DNA from: Lindgomyces ingoldianus
Lineage: Eukaryota; Ascomycota; Dothideomycetes; Pleosporales; Lindgomycetaceae
NCBI RefSeq assembly: GCF_010093535.1
Contig: NW_022985213.1
Location: 164,705 to 217,262, forward strand
Direction of reading: 5' to 3'
DNA: 52,558 bases
Both the position numbers and the translations under genes were made by a program. Shown here one piece after another: positions 1-10,034 of this stretch (position 1 is its first letter; each line of letters starts with the position of its first letter). The notes beneath the pieces were generated by a model. It saw only the letters and a program-made list of their open reading frames with translations. It searched no databases and had not been told where the DNA came from.

Positions 1-82
1 CATTGGTGTGTCGAGGATTGGCATCAGCCGCATCGGTGTGTCGGGGATTGGCATCAGCCGCATCGGTGTGTCGGGGATTGGC
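1..82. repeat. 30-bp tandem repeat, 2.7 copies
   Basis: Units start at 1, 31 and 61; the unit reads CATCGGTGTGTCGGGGATTG followed by GCATCAGCCG. Copies 2 and 3 agree over the compared part and copy 1 has two transitions. It sits where relatives of this pogo-like element carry paired sub-terminal repeats, so it may be a transposase-binding array. An open frame across it is only a by-product of the repeat (unit length divisible by 3). Confidence 0.8.
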
Positions 83-117
83 CAAGACCACACCACAACA
101 AACTTTATTATGGCCTA
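1..117 (+). mobile_element. Pogo-like element, left-end fragment
   Basis: Bases 76-117 (GGCCAAGACCACACC, then a stretch ending GGCCTA) align with the sub-terminal sequence of the pogo element at about 17328-17360 (GCTAAGACCCTACT, then one ending GCCTAT). The same element resumes at 614, where the sequence continues as the other copy does (AACAACC then CTCTAGCACTATA), so 118-613 is an insertion. This copy is GC-richer than its relatives and little touched by RIP. The window edge cuts the outer end, so the true terminus is not seen. No transposase from this copy is visible. Confidence 0.55.
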
Positions 118-613
118 TCTCTATTATTCACTGTACATCTTGCCAAGTCTTTTCTCTTATTAGTTTAAGAAAGCGCCGGATTAATGTCTTATTGGCCTAT
201 AAAACTTTCCACCACTTTTGCAAATATTCTAGATTTTTAAGGCAAATAAATATATTTTACTAGGTCTATTACTATATTTTAGATATTTTAATGCAATATT
301 ATAATGCTGTGTTCTGTTGTTAGTGGGCTAAAGTTTGCCCCTTTCTTACTGTTCACAGTTTTAAGGTGTCGCCAAGCCGGAATCGGTCTGTCGGCGTCTG
401 TATTCCGGTACTACAGCATGTCTTCCCAGCCTTACTGTAAGGAATGTCAAACCTATCGCCCATTGTCTGACTTTGCAACTGACCGACGCGGTACTCTGTA
501 TGAACATTGTCGGCGGCACGGGAGATTTTTTTTGTCTATATCTCTATTCTTCCTTTGTTATTGCTAAATTTTCCTCATCCAAGCTTCCGAAAAGGAAGGC
601 TCATACCTGCTCG
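118..613 (+). mobile_element. Short non-autonomous Helitron
   Basis: It starts with TCTCTATTATTCAC and ends with the same 3' terminus as the 7.3 kb Helitron at 805-8069 (hairpin at 584-598, then a 15-nt tail ending CTGCTCG). It is flanked by A at 117 and T at 614, and removing it restores the pogo sequence GCCTA|TAACAACC. It therefore obeys the Helitron A|T insertion rule. About 450 bp of 5' end are fused directly to about 45 bp of 3' end, with a TCCT shared at the deletion joint near 567-572. Relative to the long copy it also lacks roughly 85 bp (around 1098-1180 of the long copy). RIP is light here. Confidence 0.8.
418..567 (+). pseudogene. Helitron protein N-terminus, remnant
   Basis: An ATG at 418 opens a short frame starting MSSQPYCKECQTYRPLSDF. 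It contains a C-x2-C pair and a later CRRHG, suggesting a small zinc-binding N-terminus. The long Helitron has the same start codon position at 1180 with RIP-made stops. The frame runs into the internal deletion joint and stops at 565-567, so it is only the start of the RepHel gene. The zinc-binding role is inference from Cys spacing. Confidence 0.5.
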
Positions 614-669
614 TAACAACCCACTCTAGCACTATAGAGTACAGTACAGCCTGGAATATTATTTAGATA
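614..669 (+). mobile_element. Pogo-like fragment, continuation
   Basis: AACAACCCACTCTAGCACTA through ATTATTTAGATA matches the sub-terminal region of the pogo copies at about 17363-17416 and, more weakly, 26314-26352. It continues the fragment at 1-117 after the short Helitron. It ends where LTR F begins at 670. A stretch of about 28 bp from here recurs inverted at about 12471-12499. Confidence 0.6.
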
Positions 670-804
670 TGTCAGATATGCGCACCTACTGTCAAGACAG
701 GAGGAACGCTTGACGAAAGCTGCTACATAGTACGAGCAATAAGCTCGAACAGTATGTTGCTGCAAATTGCAGCATGTTACAGCATTTTGCAGCATTTTGC
801 AGCA
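670..804 (+). mobile_element. Copia family F LTR, 5' part (split copy)
   Basis: It begins TGTCAGATATGCGCACC, identical to the 5' end of the family F LTR defined by the complete copia element at 33265-38919. It runs into the 10-bp TGCTGCAA-type array read on the opposite strand and breaks at A804, where the Helitron inserts. The same LTR resumes at 8070 and again at 9866. The outer flank is the pogo-like fragment. An open frame of 64 codons here (601-795, minus) is not a gene. Confidence 0.85.
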
Positions 805-1179
805 TCTCTATTATTCACTGTACATCTTGCCAAGCCTTTTCTCTTATTGGTTTAAAAAAGGGCCAGATTAATGTCTAATTAGCCTATAAAACTTTCTACT
901 ACTTTTGCAAATATTCTAGATTTTTAAGGCAAATAAATATATTTTACTAGGTCTATTACTATATTCTAGGTGTTTTAATGCAATATTATAATGCTGTGTT
1001 CTATTGTTAGTAGGCTAAAGTTTACCTCTTTGTTACTGTTCACAGTTTTAAGGTGTTGCTAAGCTAGAATTAGTGTGTCAGCGTCTGTATTCTGGTACTG
1101 TCCCCTTTTCTTAGTTATATCTGTCTAATTCTGGCTAGATATTTGTAGATATCTGCTAACACTGTTACTTAGGCTTAGT

Positions 1180-4100
1180 ATGTCTTCCTAGCCTTACTGC
1201 AAGGAATGTTAAACCTATCACCTATTGTCTAACTTTGCAACTAACTAACGCAGTGCTCTATATAAACATTGTTAGCAGCACAGGAGATTTATTTGTCTAT
1301 ATCTCTATTCTTTCTTTATTATTGCTAAATTGTCCTAGAGGAAATAACACGCTTTTTAGGAAATTAATTCTAACCTACTAACATAAAGAGTACAGTATAA
1401 CGCTTGTAAAGAACAATCTTCTTATTACTAATAGATACAAACTGTATCTCCTACTTCTTTACATTTAAATGTGTTTAATTCTGTCTTAATTAGTTATATT
1501 TTTTTAACATTTACATTTACTTCTTTTTTTATCTACTTAAATGTTAATTAGTTTACTCTAACTTCTACACCTCTGTTTCTCTTTATCTGTCTAAACTTAT
1601 AACTTTAGTTAACTCCTCTGCTGTTTACTGTGTTTTAACATACTCTAATTATATCTGCTTTTTAGCTTTCTGTATTTCTTAAGCTTAATCTAATTAATAC
1701 TAAAAAACTATACCTAGCTGCATATATTATAGGTGTACTTTACTATTTACCTATTAATCTTAGCCTAATGCGCGATCCTACTGCTATGTGTATAGAATGT
1801 AGTGCTTATTATTAGATTAATAAATGTTTAGCTAGGTCTACTACTAGCTAGCTAAAATATAAGTTCTGCTGCCTTTAAAGGGATATTTATTTAGAGTTTT
1901 ATTAAAACCTACTAGTTATTATTTAAAGTTTGTTAGATAGTTCTTATGTAAAGAGTGCACATTTTTGTAATAATATTTATATGTATAACGCTTCTTTAGC
2001 CTTTACTTTTACTAACTATACTGCTACAGATTGCAACGTGCGTAGGAATAGTGTTAGGATATTTTAAATTATAGGGGAACTTTACTACTTACAGGGTCTA
2101 TTAGAGCCTACTTAGGGGGTTGCTGCTAGCTACGCGCAGTTATACTTTTATAACTTAGAGTTTACTTTAAGTACTTAGCTGTAGCGCAACTAGAATTTAA
2201 ACCTAGACCTAACCCTATTACAGGAGCTTATGCATATGTTAGAGGCAGATGCCTGTAATCTATAGATTTCTATTTATAAAACTGCCTACAAAAGACTAAA
2301 AAGGGCTAGGCGTAATAGTTAGGATATTTAGATTATTATAAACCCTTAATTAAAGCTTATTATTAAGGCTAGTGCTAACTAATAACAGGAAAATCTACTA
2401 GTTTTAAATAAGGTTACTAGCTTAATTATAAAGGATTTTAATAAGAGTATAAGTTGTAGTCTAATTTTATATTATTGTAATAGTAACAACTCTACTTAAT
2501 TCTACTCCTAAGTCTGTTTTTCTTATCCTGCCTATTAGCCTCTCTATTATGTCCTTATGTTTCCTGCTAGTTAGCCTAGATTCTCCTTTAGGCTTATGCT
2601 GTGTAATTCTAATAAAGTCTAGAAAAATTCCTATGTTACTAATACTATGTTTTATTAATTCTATTTATTTTATTAGAGAGGTTGCAACATAGCTACTAGC
2701 TTCTTATTATAATAAATATTTATGCAAGCGCTAGTATTTAGTAATATACTTAATCTAGTAGCTATCTAGACAATGTTTTATGCTAACTTCTTAGATAATC
2801 TACTTTTGTAAATAGCCTTTATTAATCCTTTTCTTACTAAATCTAAGCTGTTGTAAGATTACAGCCTGTAGATTCTAAACTAGATGCTTTTAAAGTTACA
2901 CAGTAAAACGCTATCTTAATTTAGAATACTAATGCCCTTATATAATTAGATCCCTGTTACTGTTCCTTTCTTAGTACATAAGTAGATGTTATATAATAAT
3001 ATTACTAAGTATACTGCTTTTACTAAGTCCTATAACTAATTAAATTATAGTTAGAAATTAGTGTTTAATACTATTAAGTTTACTGTGTGTTTAGATTTAA
3101 ACAACGCTTAGTTTTTTATTTAGGGCCCTAGTAGTACTAGCAAAACCTTCCTTTATTAAATGTTATGTTCTTAATTTTAGTCTTAGCGTAAGATTATTTT
3201 CTGTGTAGCTTTATCTAGTATTACAGCGCTACTTCTTCTAGGTAGCAGAACTGTGCACTTAAGGTTTAAGATACTTATTAAGATTACAGAGGATTTTTTT
3301 TGCATGTTTGCTATAAACTCCTCTACTTCTAAGCTGCTTTGTAAAACTAGCCTTATTATCTAGGATAAGGTTTCTATGCAGCACTAGTTATGTTTTAAGG
3401 CTGTTAATTAAAGTTTTTACAACATACTATAAAGTAAACTGCCTTTTAGTAGCATTTTATTAGTATTTAGCAGCAATTTTTAGCAGATTCTGCTAGTTGT
3501 ACCTAAGAGTAGCTAGGGTTAAACAGTGTAAGCATGCCTTTAATAGTCCCTCTTCTAGCGTTGTTTTACAGTTCTAACTTTAACTAAGAACATAAGAATA
3601 CACGCTAGGGCTACAAATTAGGCTTATATAGACTAGATACTCTCTGTATCTAGGGATAAGTAGACACATGTTAATCTGCTCCCTAGTGTCTAGAAGTTTA
3701 TCTCTATAAGTTGCTTTTATTCCTATGTGTATTTATTAGATATGCTGCGTGTATTTCTAAACCCTACTATTGCTACACGCTTCTTTTAATAGCACTATAT
3801 TCTTATAGTTTACAATAAGGCAGTTATAGAGATTAATAATATCTTTTTTAGGCATTTTAAGAGTAATGTCTAGAAATTTATGTCTATAGATAAGGTATAT
3901 TAGACAGAATTAGATAGTGTTAATTATTCTTTAGAGGATCTATTGCAGATGTTTAATCTGCCTAGTTTACCTTCTACTAGACTTTATTTAAAAGTTAGAG
4001 TTTTAGTTATTTTACTTTAGAATCTAGATCTTAAGGAAGGTTTATATAATAGGACCTAATTATTAGTTACTACTCTAGGTTAATAAGGTGTGTTTGTAAC

Positions 4101-4440
4101 TAGGAAGATCTTAGGGGGTAAATTTAACAAATAAATGTAAACTATTACTTAGATTAAATTAGTATTAAAGGATTATAACATCTTACTCTTTTTTATTATA
4201 TGCTATTAGATACCTATCTAGTTATGTTTTATAATGTCTATTAATAAATTACAAGGCTAATCTATAAAGATTATAGGTGTGGACCTAAGGCATCTAGTCT
4301 TTACGCATAGACAGCTTTATGTTGCGCTTTTTAGGGTTACAACTGTATCTAGCATATGTATTTTAAACTAGGCTAATTTAATAGGGCGGGTTGTTAATAT
4401 TATGTATAAGGAGGTGTTGTTATAATCTACTTAGTTATGT
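1180..4440 (+). pseudogene. Helitron Rep/helicase (RepHel), RIP-inactivated
   Basis: Helitron RepHel proteins nick, unwind and re-join DNA in rolling-circle transposition. Read through RIP stops, 1771-2340 shows the Helitron-like N-terminal pattern: a CxxC start, then F..CC, a YNASLAF block, AQLYFY, and a later LLQELMHMLEAD. A block with VLMFP follows near 2540. A Pif1-family helicase runs from about 3060 to 4440. Walker A is at 3124-3147 as GPSSTSKT (expected GPGGTGKT). Walker B at about 3352-3372 reads LII*DKV (expected WDE). SSNF*QILLVVP at about 3467-3505 was GGDF. YVALFRVTT is at 4318-4345. Only about 580 bp separate the VLMFP block from Walker A, too little for a full HUH nuclease region, so this copy is probably internally deleted as well as mutated. 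The helicase identification is firm; the exact start is inferred. Confidence 0.85.
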
Positions 4441-5975
4441 GCTGTGTTTTGTGCATGTATTAGTAATACCTAGGTTATAATCTGCTGCACTTAAGGCGTA
4501 ATCTAGCTAATTTAGCTAGGCGTAATTTAAAAAGGGCTTTTTTTTGCTCTTTTTTTTTTTTTTTTGTTTTGCTTCCTCTGCTTTTTCTTTTTTATAGCCT
4601 TTGTTCTTTATCTTTAATATTTATTTTGCTATAGGTATTACTTGTAAGCTGTCTAATGCATTTACTCTCTACTATGTTTCTGCTTGTAAGTGTTGTGCTA
4701 CTAGCAAGCTATAGTCTAACTTTAGGAGAGATCTATAGAGTTAGTATTAGTAGGCTACTTATTAATTAGTTACGCTTTACTTTAGTCTTACTAGTAAAAG
4801 AGTGCAGTTAGTAGACTATTCTTATATAAATGTATGTACTACTACTTTTTTAGTTACTAAGCTAATAGTGTTAGGCATATAATGTCCCTTTGTTATCTAC
4901 CTGTCCCCTGCTGTATATACTAGAACATTAGGGTTGTCTACTTAATTAGCTATTTAATGTTTTTAGTAGTTTTATAAATTAGACATAGTAAAGTTATTAT
5001 TAGAATATTAACCCTTAATATCTGCTTACTTTGTAGACATCTTTCTAGGGTTAGAACAACGTAGTCTAGGAGTAGCCTCTCTAGGATAGTCTGCTTTGCG
5101 TTTTAACTTTATCTAGTACTAGATCTAACATTTCTCTGTTTAAATTTATCTATAATTAGTGTCTACTAAGGCTAATGTTTAAGGCTAATAGTATTAATTT
5201 CCCTTAGCATGTTTATATAGACAAGGTTGTGCCTTATTATTATTAGGCGTAGTTAGAGGAATTCTATAGTTCTAAACCTTTAAATGTTTAGACTTAGCCT
5301 TATACACATTAGGTTAGTAATTATATCTGCTAGAGTTTAGCTGTTTACTTACTAGAAATCCTAGGCCTGTACGCTCTCTAGTTGTGATCTGTGTTGTTCT
5401 TCTATAGCTAACTAGTATTCTAGTTAATTAGCTTGCTTACTCTCTCTCTTACCTATAAATAATAATCTAGACTATAGGAGTATCTTACCTAAGATACGCT
5501 TTAAATCTAATAACACATGCCCTATGTCTCTAAGCAAATATTTTAATCTAGAGACTAATAATAATTATTAGATAGCATAGAAAGAATATTAAGTTATTAC
5601 CTAAGTTAATAACAATACTATTTAGTAGAAGAGGGAGAAAAAATAGAAGATATAATGTTTATAGCAGTAGAAATGTTAATTTACAGATTAGATAACTTGC
5701 TTAACTTAGACTAATATCTAGCATCTTATAGTTATGTGTAGGGATAGTTTATATAATTATTATTTTACTTAATTTTATTCTTTATTAGTGTTAATTTACT
5801 AGAGTTTATAAGTTACTTTGCACTTATTTATTTAAAGTCCTTTTATTTACTAACAGACTTAAGCTGCTATTAGCTCTATATCTATTGCATTTGTTAAGGC
5901 TAAATATTATTATTAGTAGGTATTATACTGTTATCTGTTTGCTTTGCTAGGTGGCATCCTATTAAAAGCTGCCTG
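4441..5975. other. Helitron interior, no recognised gene
   Basis: After the helicase comes a pyrimidine-rich, T-heavy tract (about 4535-4600). A plus-strand stretch at about 4630-4720 then has Cys spacing like the small zinc motif of fungal transposon ORFs (ITCKLSNAFTLYYVSACKCC, then CATSKL). The rest (about 4750-5975) has no frame I can identify on either strand; a minus-strand reading at about 5150-5420 gives continuous text broken by TAG/TAA but no known motif. Base composition is strongly RIP-shifted throughout. Confidence 0.4.
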
Positions 5976-5979
5976 CTAT

Positions 5980-7950
5980 CTAGCATGCAGTCTTTAATTT
6001 TCCTATATAAAATTTTTTTTTTTAGGTATTTATAGGCCTAAGCGCCTTTTTATAGTGTTGTGTGGTAATTACTGTTGTATTAAAATCTATTAGATTAGGC
6101 TAGAGATTGCTGTTATTTAAAGGAGTTATCTTTATACTGCTTACGTTTTCTGCTTTTAGTGTTGCTGCTAACTTTTCTGCTATATTTTTGTATGTTGCTA
6201 CTAGAGTTCTTAACATTATAGCTAGATTTCTTATATTTGCTGCTAGACTTTATGTTGCTTAACTAGATTTTAACTTTACTATCTAATTCCTTTAATTTTA
6301 ATTAGTCTAAATTTAGCTCTGCTTCTAGCTAATTAGCCTAGGTAATTAACAGCAGAATATTATGCTATTCTTTAATCTTGCAACTATATTTACATAGCTA
6401 GCTAATAGAGTTCTCTATCTTGCTAACAGTATTAGTTATACCTGCTACTAAACTCTGCATAAGTTAGGAACGTCTAGCTATTAACATCTAATAGACATTA
6501 ACAGTATAGTTAAGATTTATGCTAATATTGCTGCTAGAATTATAGTAGCTTGCAGCTAGAGTTAGAAGGGCTTACTTCTACTTTTAATAGTATTTTAGAG
6601 GCTTAAGTCCTTTGTTTAGGAGATTATTTCTAGAAATCTTGCGCTTTTTAAGTGTAGTGTTAATTAATTACTAATTGCTACTAGATGCATATTCTATATA
6701 CTGTTAGAGTCTAGTAAAGTTAGCTGTGTATTTAATGCTTATAGTTGCAGAATAAACACTTAGCCCCTTTACCTCTATAATAGCAGCATGTGCACAAACC
6801 CTTAAGAAAGCCTTAAATAGTAACGCATATTAGGAATTTTTTACTAGATGCTGCGCATTGTTTATAAGAAATCTGCTTAGCCCTTACTATAAACGCCTAG
6901 ATAGCCTTAGCGCTCTATAATTTATCTATGTTTAGAGACATAGTAATGCTATTACTGTGCTTATCTACCTGCAGTTAAAGGTATACTAGCTAATTTTATA
7001 GAAACTAGCGTAATTTATAAAATGCATTAGAGAATGTCTTCTTATTCTAAATAATCTAACTATTTGCTACTAGGTTAGTCTAGTAGTTGTCCTAAATAAC
7101 CTTTTTGCTGTTAACTACAACAATTCTTTGTTTTTTAGACAGATTGTATTTAGATAAGGCTGTATTCTTAGATTTACAAAAAGGATTAGTTTAAGCACGC
7201 AGTGTGTAGCTAGATTTAGCAGGGGTTTAGTGTTGTGCAAAATCTCCTAGTAACTGCTATCTAAATTTAGGCGGGAAGAAACCTATTAGATTCTGTCTCT
7301 ACATTAGGTTTTCTCTAGCTAATTAATGCAGCTTCTAGAATGCAAGAGCATACTCTAATTCTTAGTTTATGCTAGTATCTAGCTAATTTTAGTAGTTCTC
7401 CTGCGCTTTGCTGTTGTTGCTATTGCTACCTCTTTTAATATTCTTACCTTTACTGTTGCTAGCTTTATTATTGCTATTCCCTTTAGTAGTATTTTCTTTA
7501 TCTACATTATTATTATTATCCTGCAGTTCTTTGTTGCCTAGACTAAACTGCAACAAGTAACTATTACTTAGATAGTTATTATTATCTACTACCTAGTTAT
7601 TACAGACATTATCTGTGTTTATTTTGTTAGAATTAGCTATTAAGGTTGCTAGTTTTAGAGGTTTCTTGCTAGTAAACCTAGTGCGCGCGGATTAGAGCGC
7701 TTAAAAACATTAGCATCTAGGGCAATCCTACAGTATACAGCTAGATTGTTATTAGAAGTTAGTAGTTACTTTACTAAACTTAGCTTTTTTAGTTTCCTTA
7801 CTATTAAGATTGCTAAGGCTTAGGTAGAGAGCGTTAGGCCTGTTTGCTGTCTAATGTTAGTTGTATTTTATTATCTGCTAGCATTAGACTAGTTATATAT
7901 ACTTACTCTTACTTATTATTAACATAGAGCCCTTTGTTGAAGTTTTATGG
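5980..7950 (-). pseudogene. Opposite-strand Helitron cargo gene, unrecognised
   Basis: On the minus strand a single frame can be followed, apart from RIP-type stops, for about 600 codons. Order from the N-terminus: an Asn/Ser/Lys-rich low-complexity stretch (about 7500-7390, NNNNVDKENTTKGNSNNK); a segment with LIGFFPPKFR at about 7260-7300; a Cys cluster GLCTCCYYRGKGAKCLFC near 6720-6790; and a charged coiled-coil-like C-terminus (about 6120-6440, with LEAELNLD and LDSKVKIQLSN). I do not recognise the family. The C-x2-C...C-x2-C cluster could bind zinc; that is inference. It lies inside the Helitron and points against the helicase, as captured or accessory genes often do. It could instead be an older element that inserted first; I see no flanking duplication. 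Confidence 0.45.
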
Positions 7951-8030
7951 TTAAGTAAAGGAGTGAGAGAGGCGATTAGTGGACATATATTAGATGCTGG
8001 CCTGTGCGCTAAGCGAGACGCCTGATTATG

Positions 8031-8069
8031 TCATCCAAGCTTCCGAAAAGGAAGGCTAATACCTGCTCG
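8031..8069 (+). other. Helitron 3' terminus with hairpin
   Basis: CTTCC (8040-8044), loop GAAAA and GGAAG (8050-8054) form a short stem-loop 15 nt before the end of the element. The same structure is at 584-598 in the short copy. Helitron 3' ends characteristically carry such a hairpin as a termination signal for rolling-circle transfer; here it is GC-rich and survived RIP. Confidence 0.75.
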
Positions 8070-8150
8070 TTTTGCAGCAAATTGCAGCATATTGCAAGCT
8101 GGTCGCGCATAGGGCAAGTGCGCGAGGGACTCGGATCGGCAAAACAAAAG
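8070..8150 (+). mobile_element. Copia F LTR, middle part (split copy)
   Basis: TTTTGCAGC through GATCGGCAAAACAAAAG continues the LTR interrupted at 804. It ends at the 10-bp target duplication AAAACAAAAG (8141-8150) of the non-LTR-like insertion, repeated at 9866-9875, where the LTR resumes. Overlapping open frames in this area are not genes. Confidence 0.85.
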
Positions 8151-8187
8151 GGCCCCTCTCTCCTAGAGAACCGGGGGAGCGCCCAAA

Positions 8188-8344
8188 ATGGCAGCAGGAG
8201 CAAATTCGAATATATTTGAGACCCTATCGTCACTTGCATCACCTCCATCGAGCCGACCTCCCTCGCCGCCGCCATCGAACACGTATACACACCGAACCGC
8301 TTCACCGTCACCGTCTTACCCATGCCGAACCAATTCACCATCAT
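8188..8344 (+). pseudogene. ORF1-like N-terminus, Pro/Ser-rich
   Basis: An ATG at 8188 opens a frame MAAGANSNIFETLSS followed by Pro/Ser-rich text (SSRPPSPPPS). It is interrupted at 8345 by the solo LTR. Continuation after 8722 is not certain, because the frame soon meets TAA and TAG codons. A second plus-strand frame starts at ATG 8899 (MLPYKAAKLSNKDLLKFYKQ) and can be followed with RIP-type stops to about 9150. I recognise no domain in either; being the ORF of the surrounding non-LTR-like element is inference from position only. Confidence 0.35.
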
Positions 8345-8716
8345 TGTCAGATTTAAGCACTGTTTCTGGGCTTCCTGAGATGAATGATGGGTTTGGATGT
8401 GATGTATGGATGATTGATTGATTGTGTTTTTTGGGATGATCCTTTTTCTGCTCTACTTGTGTTGCTCGGCTTTTTGTTTTGCCGATCCGAGTCCCTCGCG
8501 CACTTGCCCCATGCGCGACCAGCTTGCAAAATGCTGCAATTTGCTGCAATTTGCTGCAAAAAGCTGTAATTTGCTGCAAAATGCTGTAATTTGCTGCAAC
8601 ATGCTGCAAAATGCTGCAATTTGCAGCAACATACTGTTCGAGCTTATTGCTCGTACTATGTGGCAGCTTTCGTCAAGCGTTCCTCCTGTCTTGACAGTAG
8701 GTGCGCATATCTGACA
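8345..8716 (-). mobile_element. Solo LTR of copia family F
   Basis: It is 372 bp, with the same ends as the LTRs at 33265-33753 and 38539-38919. On the plus strand it begins TGTCAGATTTAAGCAC and ends GTGCGCATATCTGACA. It is flanked by a perfect 5-bp duplication ATCAT (8340-8344 and 8717-8721). It is almost free of RIP although the elements around it are mutated. Its many overlapping short frames (LLQ/AAFC text in several frames) are translations of the 10-bp array and not proteins. Confidence 0.92.
8532..8631. repeat. 10-bp minisatellite inside LTR F
   Basis: Ten units of TGCTGCAANN, with variants TGCTGCAATT, TGCTGCAAAA, TGCTGTAATT and TGCAGCAACA. The unit length is close to one DNA helical turn. 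Copies of the LTR elsewhere have different unit orders or numbers. Confidence 0.9.
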
Positions 8717-9846
8717 ATCATCGTCCAACGCGTCGCAATCCTTCTGAACAATTCAGTCACGTCACACCACGTTCCCATCTACATGGAAATGCGTAGCTGC
8801 ATCCCCAACGCAGCTAGCAACATGCGGCTTTATATACGCAGAAGAGAATAAGGATTAAGAATATATATGTACCTACTTAATCTACAAAATAGAGATTATG
8901 TTACCCTACAAAGCTGCAAAACTAAGCAACAAAGATCTGCTTAAGTTTTATAAGCAAGACTGTCTATTAGCAGATACAATACTAGATTTTCTTAGCTACT
9001 AAGACATTAACACTGCCCCTGCTGCTACTCCTTAAAGCCCTTAAACAACACTAACAGCTAGACTGCTGTCTACCTCTTCTTCTAACCTGTCCCCATCTTA
9101 GCAGTCTAAGTCATGTCTGCTAACATGCTTATCGCCACCTCACCTACTGTCGCTGCGCCCATTGTCACCACACTAACCACTGCCACGCCCATTGCTGTCC
9201 TACCTACTGTTATCGCGCATACCTTCTCAGCAGTCATATGCAAGTGTGGCTGCTAGTACGCCATCCAGCCCTAGCAAAAACACCTTGCTGCTACTATTCC
9301 CCTCACACTTATGTTACCCTCTCTAACCCTTAGCATCTAAACTACTAGCCCCTACTCTAAAAGCTAGAACATTAAGCCTAAAAACTACGCCGCCCCACTG
9401 TGGCTCGCCACATTAATTGTTGCCTGTCCTCTCTGTCCACAACCTAGAACTCTAGTTCTAGAGCAACTAGAACCCTTTTTAAAACCTACACTGTTGTTAC
9501 TTATTATAAACAAGGCCTACTGCCGCTGTTGCACAGCTGCTGCACGTGATTGCAGAACTCCTAGGATCTTGCAACTTTAAGAATAATTCTATACTATACT
9601 AACACTTGTACGCTAGCAGGTTCTGCTTTATTTACTAACAAAGGGACACTTAACACTTAGAGAAGAGAGCCTTAAGAATACTTGCTACTTACTAAATACA
9701 AGAGGTATAGGAGAGTTTGCTAGGAAAATATAGAGAGATAGATATTTTACATGTATAGGCTATTAGGAGGTATGCTATTACTAAGGAATTGCTTATGTAA
9801 TAAACTACTAGTGCCCTCTAGGCTAGAGCCGGGCGTAATAAAGACA

Positions 9847-9864
9847 TCCATCCATCCATCCATC
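9847..9864 (+). repeat. CATC simple-repeat tail
   Basis: Four and a half CATC units directly after AATAAAGA and directly before the target duplication. Best read as the 3' tail of the non-LTR-like insertion. Confidence 0.75.
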
Positions 9865-9865
9865 T

Positions 9866-10000
9866 AAAACAAAAGGCCGAGCAACACGAGTAGAGCAGAA
9901 AAAGGATCGATAAAGAAATACAATCAATCATCATCCCATACATCATATCCAAACCCATCATTCATCTCAGGAAGCCTAGAAACAGTGCTTCAATCTGACA
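9866..10000 (+). mobile_element. Copia F LTR, 3' part (split copy)
   Basis: AAAACAAAAG, GCCGAGCAAC and so on to GTGCTTCAATCTGACA is the 3' end of the LTR begun at 670. Together the three pieces make one LTR. The outer 5-bp flanks (AGATA on the left, TATCT on the right) are not a clear duplication, so the original insertion site is unresolved. Confidence 0.85.
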
Positions 10001-10034
10001 TATCTATTCTGCTTCTATTGCTTAAGTTTCTTTA
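10001..10034 (+). other. Short relic between LTR F and Fot1-like element
   Basis: About 34 bp of C/T-rich sequence (TATCTATTCTGCTTCTATTG) weakly resemble pogo sub-terminal sequence after TTTAGATA (compare 17417-17440). It may be the continuation of the host pogo fragment of 614-669. Confidence 0.3.

Larger units (their letters stand above)
805..8069 (+). mobile_element. Helitron, 7.3 kb, RIP-degraded
   Basis: Both ends are defined by comparison with the short copy at 118-613: 5' TCTCTATTATTCAC, 3' hairpin CTTCC-GAAAA-GGAAG (8040-8054) followed by GCTAATACCTGCTCG. Flanks are A804 and T8070, and removing the element rebuilds an LTR F array unit (GCAGCA|TTTTGCAGC). It encodes a degraded RepHel protein on the plus strand (1180-4440) and an unrecognised opposite-strand gene (about 5980-7950). 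The last bases, CTCG, differ from the CTRR end usual in Helitrons, but both copies agree. Almost every frame is closed by TAA/TAG codons. A 17-nt palindrome, CTAGCTAATTTAGCTAG, lies at 4503-4519 but is internal and is not the terminus. Confidence 0.85.
8151..9865 (+). mobile_element. Non-LTR-retrotransposon-like insertion
   Basis: It is flanked by a direct repeat AAAACAAAAG (8141-8150 and 9866-9875) in an A-rich site. It ends with AATAAAG and then a CATC repeat tail (9847-9864). A variable target duplication plus a simple-repeat 3' tail after a poly(A)-like signal is the pattern of target-primed non-LTR elements. No RT or endonuclease is recognisable in the 1.3 kb that remain after subtracting the solo LTR at 8345-8716, so it is 5'-truncated, non-autonomous or SINE-like. 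The 5' part (8151-8344 and 8717-8840) is GC-rich and spared, while the 3' part is RIP-mutated. It shares a stretch around CTCTCTCCTAGAGAACCGGG with the inverted sequence at about 12302-12326. Confidence 0.6.

Noticed and set aside
4503..4519. 17-nt palindrome as Helitron 3' hairpin
   Set aside because: The real 3' terminus is fixed at 8069 by the short copy and by target restoration; this palindrome is internal.
8345..8716. TIR-flanked MITE-like element (TGTCAGAT...ATCTGACA)
   Set aside because: The same sequence bounds a copia gag-pol at 33265-38919 as a pair of direct repeats with PPT and 5-bp duplication, so it is an LTR with short inverted ends.
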